DNA from: Voacanga thouarsii
Lineage: Eukaryota; Streptophyta; Magnoliopsida; Gentianales; Apocynaceae
Assembly: GCA_026120185.1 (NCBI GenBank)
Contig: JANUWF010001783.1
Location: 2,449,001 to 2,513,000, forward strand
Reading direction: 5' to 3'
Length of the DNA: 64,000 nt
The notes below the pieces were generated by a model. That model did not search any database. It saw only the letters and a list, made by a program, of their open reading frames with translations, and was not told the DNA's origin. Below, piece after piece: positions 59,579-64,000 of the stretch; the first letter of the stretch is position 1; each line of letters begins with the position of its first letter. Both the position numbers and the translations under genes were made by a program.

Positions 59579-60945
59579 ATACATTATATGAATCCATTCT
59601 GACCGTTGAAAATGAATTATGTTCTTATATCGTTTGAAGACCAAGGTTAAAAATAAGGCAAGCATAGAGGGATCAATTTGCAATCCTTATTTAGTTGAAG
59701 AGACATTTATATTCTTCTCCTATTATATTGAGCCACGTGTGCAAAGTAGACATATAACTATGGCTCGAAATGATGAAATTGTTCTCGATACAAACTTGCA
59801 TGACAATAGGTTTCTATATGCACTGTTTTCAGGAGGGTTTTAGAAAATATTCAAAATAGATATCTTACTCCGGATAAATTTAAGGCAGCCACAAATTATA
59901 TATAGATAAACTATGAAGAGGTTCAACCATACATTACATAAGTATACTTATTGTGCGTTTCTCAATTTTTTACATCAATACTTTGAATAAGTATCTTTAT
60001 GTGGTAGTTTTGGTCGTTTTAGAAAATTCAAGAACGATTTGCAATCACATGAGTCGAGTATAATAGACCCTGAAGTTGATAAGAGATTAGAGCCAGAGTT
60101 TGCTGAATGGTTTAGAACTTATGTGAGTTGAACAAAAAAAAAGTGGGTTTTATATATAAATTACGTTGATACTGAAAGTGTATTAACACTTTGTTTTTGC
60201 TTGGTTCATGATCCACAAAATTAAGTGACTGATCAACATTTAAAAAGCTTAGCCTGGGGACCTTCGAGATAAGTGAAATACTTTCATGGCTATTTCATAA
60301 ATGGTTTTAGGTTCCATACACATGATCGGTCATTTGGGGAAAAAAACCAATAATGGAGTTTGTGTTAATGGCGATGGAGATAGTTGTAACGATTATTATG
60401 GAGTGTTGAAGGAGAATGTCGAACTTCAATTCCCTGGGGCTCCTTGTTTGAAAGTTGTCATATTCAAGTATGATTAGTTTGATCCAACACTAAACAGGGG
60501 TTGTAAAGTTCATCTTCACTACAAACTTGTTGACGTCAACTGCAAAAGAAATTACCGAAAATATGATCCATTTGTGTTAGCTCAACAAGTAACTCAAGTG
60601 TATTTCGTATCCTACCCAAGGAGCAAAAGACCAAATTTTGATTGGGTATCTATTTGTAAATCGGTAGCTCGACATTTCATTGATGCACCCGTTATCGAAG
60701 GACCATATCAGGAGAAAGTAAATCACACGATAACAATCAATCTATATGTTGAGAATGATAACATTGGAAGGTTAGCAGATGAGTCTGGTATCGGGGAGAT
60801 AGTCGATGTTATGGATTCGGGATTAATGATGGAGGAAGCACAACTAGACACTAAAAATGATGATGAGGAAGAAGAATGGGAGACAGGGTCTTCTACAGAT
60901 GACGATATGGAAGACTATTCATCCGATGATCACAGAAGTCCATAG
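59579..60945 (+). pseudogene. CACTA TNP2-like transposase, C-terminal part (DUF4218/DUF4216)
   Basis: Reads RLKTKVKNKASIEGSICNPY and LVEETFIFFSYYIEP (the DUF4218-type end, 59630-59740). Then EFAEWFRTYV near 60090 and GDGDSCNDYYGVLKENVELQ (60371). KVVIFKYD leads into DUF4216 (KVHLHYKLVD, YDPFVLAQQVTQVYFVSYPR 60562-). The tail is acidic (DDEEEEWETGSSTDDDMEDY). The last 124 codons are uninterrupted, ending in TAG at 60945. Earlier codons have stops (for example 59839-41, 60129-31, 60476-78). Excision of the upstream solo LTRs aligns the pieces. Confidence 0.92.
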
Positions 60946-61100
60946 ACTTGGCCCAAGTTTAACTAATGTATAGAAACAATTATTAGTTTTGCTATCGTTA
61001 CATTACAAGCGTTTTACTTTGCTTTATACTAATAATTTTATTATTTTTTCTTCTTTCTATATCTGACCATATTTATATGTTTAAATAATTCCAATCATAT

Positions 61101-62762
61101 ATGGCTTCTGAAGCCTCACCCGGTGATCAATCAATAACTTTTGAGACATCGAGGGCGGATGAGACACCATCCCCGAGTATCGCTTCATGTATACCAACTC
61201 CACAGTCAATACCCCTAGACGAGGACCAATCACAACAAGGTCGTAGCCTAATCCTAAGTTCTTCAGGATCCACAGTTGGTGCTCCCCATATTGAGGATAT
61301 GTGACTTTTGGCTGAGCCAGTTGGTGACTCGTAAGTCGAATAGATAATTGTTTATTATACACTTATCTTACCTCTCAAATTTATAACTTTGTCTTATATT
61401 ACATATCTATTTTCTCGGAATAGGTTCACACATTCAGTTCAATGTGTGAGGGAGATAGTTGAGATTTTTAAGTGACACTACACTAGTGCCTATGCTACAT
61501 TCTCATAGGTTCCGATTGATGTTCAAAATATGTGGTTCGATCTGTGGAGTGTGAGTTCGATATATTACCTATAATTTAACTTTTTATTATAGCGATAAAC
61601 AATTTATATTATTTTTAATATGCTTTTTTATTGTAATTACTTGTAATGGTTACTTTAATTTTGCAGTCTTTCTTCTGTTGGTGCCCCGAGCATGCCACAT
61701 AGATCTAGGCTAATTAGGAGAAGAAATATAAGGCTAGACTTTCAGACATTTTGTTGAAGGCTCGGAAGAAGCATGGGAGTAGTTGCCCTAAGTGGATTTT
61801 CCCAAACTATTGGGTTGCTTTATCAGAGCATTGGGGGTCCGATCAGTGGCAGCGTATCTCTTCTGCTGTTAAGCGGAACAGAACCACTAGTGAGGTGTCA
61901 CACATGGGAGGATCCATTTCATTTATTGAGCATGAGGAGCGAATGGTAAGTATAAACATTTTTTACTGTTCAATATACCTACTATCTTACGCTTAGTCCA
62001 TCATAAAAATTAACATTTAGTCATTTTTGGTATAATGATAGCGGAGACAGTTAAGTCCCGACTTCAGTTACATCGAGCTCTTCAGACGCACCTACATATT
62101 TCAGGACAGGCCAAGGAATGGCGAATATGTGAGTGATCGATCACGTCATATGCTGGTAAGAATACATAATCTTATATATTTTTATGTTTTGATCGTTAAT
62201 TTTAAATATTTTATGTGTATTTCTTTACCCCCAATTCGACAGATAATGTCATTGCTATTATTGAGCGCCATACACAGTCGAGTTCTTAGATAGATTCTAC
62301 GAGTACAGTCACTCCAAGTAAGGTGCCCGATGAGAAGACACTATTTGTCGAGCTAGATGATAGAGCGTGCAAGAAAGGGTGAGTATATGGATTGGCCTTT
62401 GCGTCTAGCAGCCCACTACATTTGAGTCATCGACTTCTTCTACCTCGATTGATATGAGCTAGTTATAAAGAGAGTTACACACGGAAAGGAAGAAGCGGGA
62501 GAGCGTTAAGCATCATGTACAGATATATCAGAGTCACAGCCAGAACTTAACTGAGTACCTGACTCTAATGTCTCAGAACTTAAACCTACCTCCACCACCG
62601 TCGATGCCAGTTGTTCAGGAAGACGATGCTAAGGTTGCTGAGAATGAGGAAAACTTCGTCGTCAGTCCTTTGAATTCACATGCTGATCATCGGCCAGGTT
62701 CTTCTGATCCACCCCCGCTCCTTCCATCAGCTCCAGCATCCGAACTGATTGTTGCTTCATAG
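61101..62762 (+). pseudogene. second CACTA gene, TNPA/TNP1-like plant transposase-family protein
   Basis: Five exons can be drawn from splice-like sites: 61101-61330 (MASEASPGDQSITFE, donor GTAAGT), 61424-61550, 61667-61945 (KARKKHGSSCPKWIFPNYWV, donor GTAAGT), 62042-62155 (RRQLSPDFSYIELFRRTYIF) and 62244-62762. Exon 5 reads DEKTLFVELDDRACKKG and QNLTEYLTLMSQNLNLPPPP. This is the Transposase_24-like family that accompanies Tnp2 and in En/Spm binds subterminal repeats. Stops: TGA at 61302 and at about 62380, TAG at 62289, several in exon 2. The start is the first ATG of the block. The gene lies 150 bases after the transposase, on the same strand. Confidence 0.82.
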
Positions 62763-62939
62763 TTAGGACATTTGGATTACATTTCTATGTATTATTCATA
62801 TTTGTCATTATTATATTTATTAATTATATTATTTGATGGGCTTTTTATTTAAATGATTATTAGCATTACTTTGGTAGATGAATTTTCTCCTAATACAAGA
62901 AAATTTTTTAAAATATTTCAAAAATATTTTAAAATTATA

Positions 62940-63488
62940 ATTCATTATCGAGGGCTTAGAGGGGGACTAGAGATGGAAATTTTTTAAAAATTCGTCGCTA
63001 ATCCCTCACTAACAGAGAGGGATTAGTGATAGATAGAAATGTAATCTGCGCTTTCCGTAGCTAATCCCATGCTAATTTGCGAGGGATTAGAGATGGAACT
63101 TTAAAACGATTAATTAAAAAGGAAAATTTCGTAGCTAATCCCTCGCTAATTTGCGAGGGATTAGAGACGGAAAATTTCACTAGTTACGGACATTTTACAT
63201 TTATTAAATGTTAAAACAAATCCGTCGCTAATCTCTCGCTATTTAGCGAGTGATCTGCGACGGATTTTAAAAATCCCTCGTAGATCTGTTGCAAAATTCT
63301 TGGCTGAAACTGATTGACTATTAAAAATTCTCTTGCAAATCCGTCGCTAGTTGCGAGGGATTTTTTAATCCGTTGCAAATATTTGCCTTTGCGAGGAAGA
63401 ATTTAGCGAGGGATTTTTCGCTCACTTCTGTCTCTAATTGCGATTAGGGACGGAATGGTGAGGGAATTGTCCCTCACTAAATTGGACA
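62940..63488. repeat. right subterminal repeat block of the CACTA element
   Basis: At least a dozen copies of GCGAGGGATTAG or its complement CTAATCCCTCGC, and TCCGTCGCTA / AGAGACGGA variants, in both orientations and often as inverted pairs. This is a binding array of the En/Spm type. Confidence 0.92.
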
Positions 63489-63500
63489 TTTCTTGTAGTG
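63489..63500 (+). repeat. right terminal inverted repeat of the CACTA element
   Basis: TTTCTTGTAGTG, followed by TAG at 63501-63503. Confidence 0.95.
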
Positions 63501-63503
63501 TAG

Positions 63504-64000
63504 ATATAACCAAGGCCGTTGAAGTTGAGTTAAACAAGTTCATATTCATTCAATGTGTTTCACACCATTCCTTAAGTCAAGAATGCAAACGTTGTGATTC
63601 ATATAAATTAGGAATAATAGTGAATTCAAGTTCCATAACTTCCAAACTACTACAGTCTAAGTAGCAAACTAGGGACATTCTAACTATTTTTTTCTTAGGA
63701 ATTCATATCCTTAAGTAAATGGATTTCTCTTCACTCACCATATTGGCGCCCTTAATTTCTTGTTTTTTCCTTTTTTTTTTCTTCTTTCACGTTCTGCCTC
63801 TGGGATAGCCTCAACAGAGTGTACTGAACAATACTTGCTACTTCTATCTGTATTGACACTTTTCAACAGGAATCTCTTTTTTTTCTACATTCGGTTTATC
63901 ATTTTTTTTTTCAAGTCTTCTTTTCTTTTCTTTTTCTTTTTTTTCACTCATGATTTTACCACTTTAGTCCTTATTTACTTAAACACAGAACAAGGACTAG
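63504..64000 (-). other. reverse Athila-type internal region (continues from 21199)
   Basis: It matches 19218-19390 in places (AGTCAAGAATGC, CATATAA-TA-GGAATAAT, TACAGTCTAAGTAG). In reverse complement it matches 14600-14720 (the AGTAGCAAGTGTATTCGGTG-like block). No coding region. It is the far side of the CACTA target and runs off the window. Confidence 0.7.

Larger units (their letters stand above)
21200..63500 (+). mobile_element. CACTA (En/Spm-type) DNA transposon carrying nested retroelements
   Basis: The left end is CACTACAAGAAA (21200-21211) and the right end TTTCTTGTAGTG (63489-63500), perfect inverted repeats. TAG stands at 21197-21199 and 63501-63503, the 3-bp duplication typical of CACTA elements. 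Both ends carry many short GCGAGGGATTAG-like subterminal repeats in both orientations. Between them lie a TNP2-like transposase (41515-60945) and a TNPA/TNP1-like second gene (61101-62762). Four retroelement insertions lie directly in it: 22102-37384, 42502-55084, 55884-57578 and 58080-59573. Subtracting these and their duplicated bases leaves about 11.2 kb, a normal size for an autonomous CACTA element. The transposase has many stops, so it is now inactive. Confidence 0.95.

Noticed and set aside
62940..63488. Regularly spaced short repeats that might suggest a CRISPR array
   Set aside because: Repeats occur in both orientations, vary in sequence and spacing, and lie at a CACTA end in a plant genome.

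Overview
The window looks like repeat-dense, probably pericentromeric, nuclear DNA of a flowering plant, most likely a eudicot. It is AT-rich and full of microsatellites. Every coding signal I can identify belongs to a plant transposable element (Ty1/copia, Ty3/gypsy Athila-like and Reina-like, CACTA/En-Spm). I found no intact host gene and no functional RNA gene. Nearly every element ORF is broken by stops or frameshifts.

Left part (1-21199). A forward copia polyprotein (1-2419) is followed by its 3' LTR (2434-4166). Next comes an uncertain stretch with a tRNA-Met-type primer-binding site (5568) and a small cysteine-rich ORF (5751-6071), then a poorly understood reverse-strand stretch (6490-7480). 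A reverse copia pseudogene (7790-10304) is split by a complete but non-coding Athila-type element (10305-17171, target duplication AGATG) and resumes at 17177. Reverse Athila-type LTR and internal fragments then run from about 17340 to 21199.

Right part (21200-63500). One CACTA DNA transposon spans 42.3 kb, bounded by CACTACAAGAAA / TTTCTTGTAGTG with a perfect TAG duplication. Four independent retroelement insertions lie directly in it: a Reina-like gypsy element (22102-37384), an Athila-type element with gag and an env-like ORF but no pol (42502-55084), a solo copia LTR (55884-57578) and a solo Athila LTR (58080-59573). Two of these carry further insertions: a solo copia LTR (25057-26780) and two copies of an unusually long (about 4.3 kb) solo LTR (28182-33993 and 42737-47063). 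The first long copy holds yet another solo LTR (30360-31797). Target duplications were found at every one of these junctions, and the reading frames of the interrupted genes rejoin across them. The nest is five layers deep, counting the Athila-like sequence that flanks the CACTA element. Removing the insertions leaves a CACTA element of about 11.2 kb with a TNP2-like transposase (41515-60945, in four pieces) and a second TNPA/TNP1-like gene (61101-62762).

The most unusual signals are four. (1) GC-rich paired boxes (GGCGCCGGC-like, about 40-50 bp per module) recur in the LTR promoter regions of unrelated element families. (2) A tRNA-like module with A and B boxes is conserved in both long solo LTRs. 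(3) The small ORF at 5751 has a cysteine spacing matching the badnavirus-type zinc finger, next to a tRNA-Met primer site. (4) A polypurine-like motif is repeated inside the Athila-type elements.
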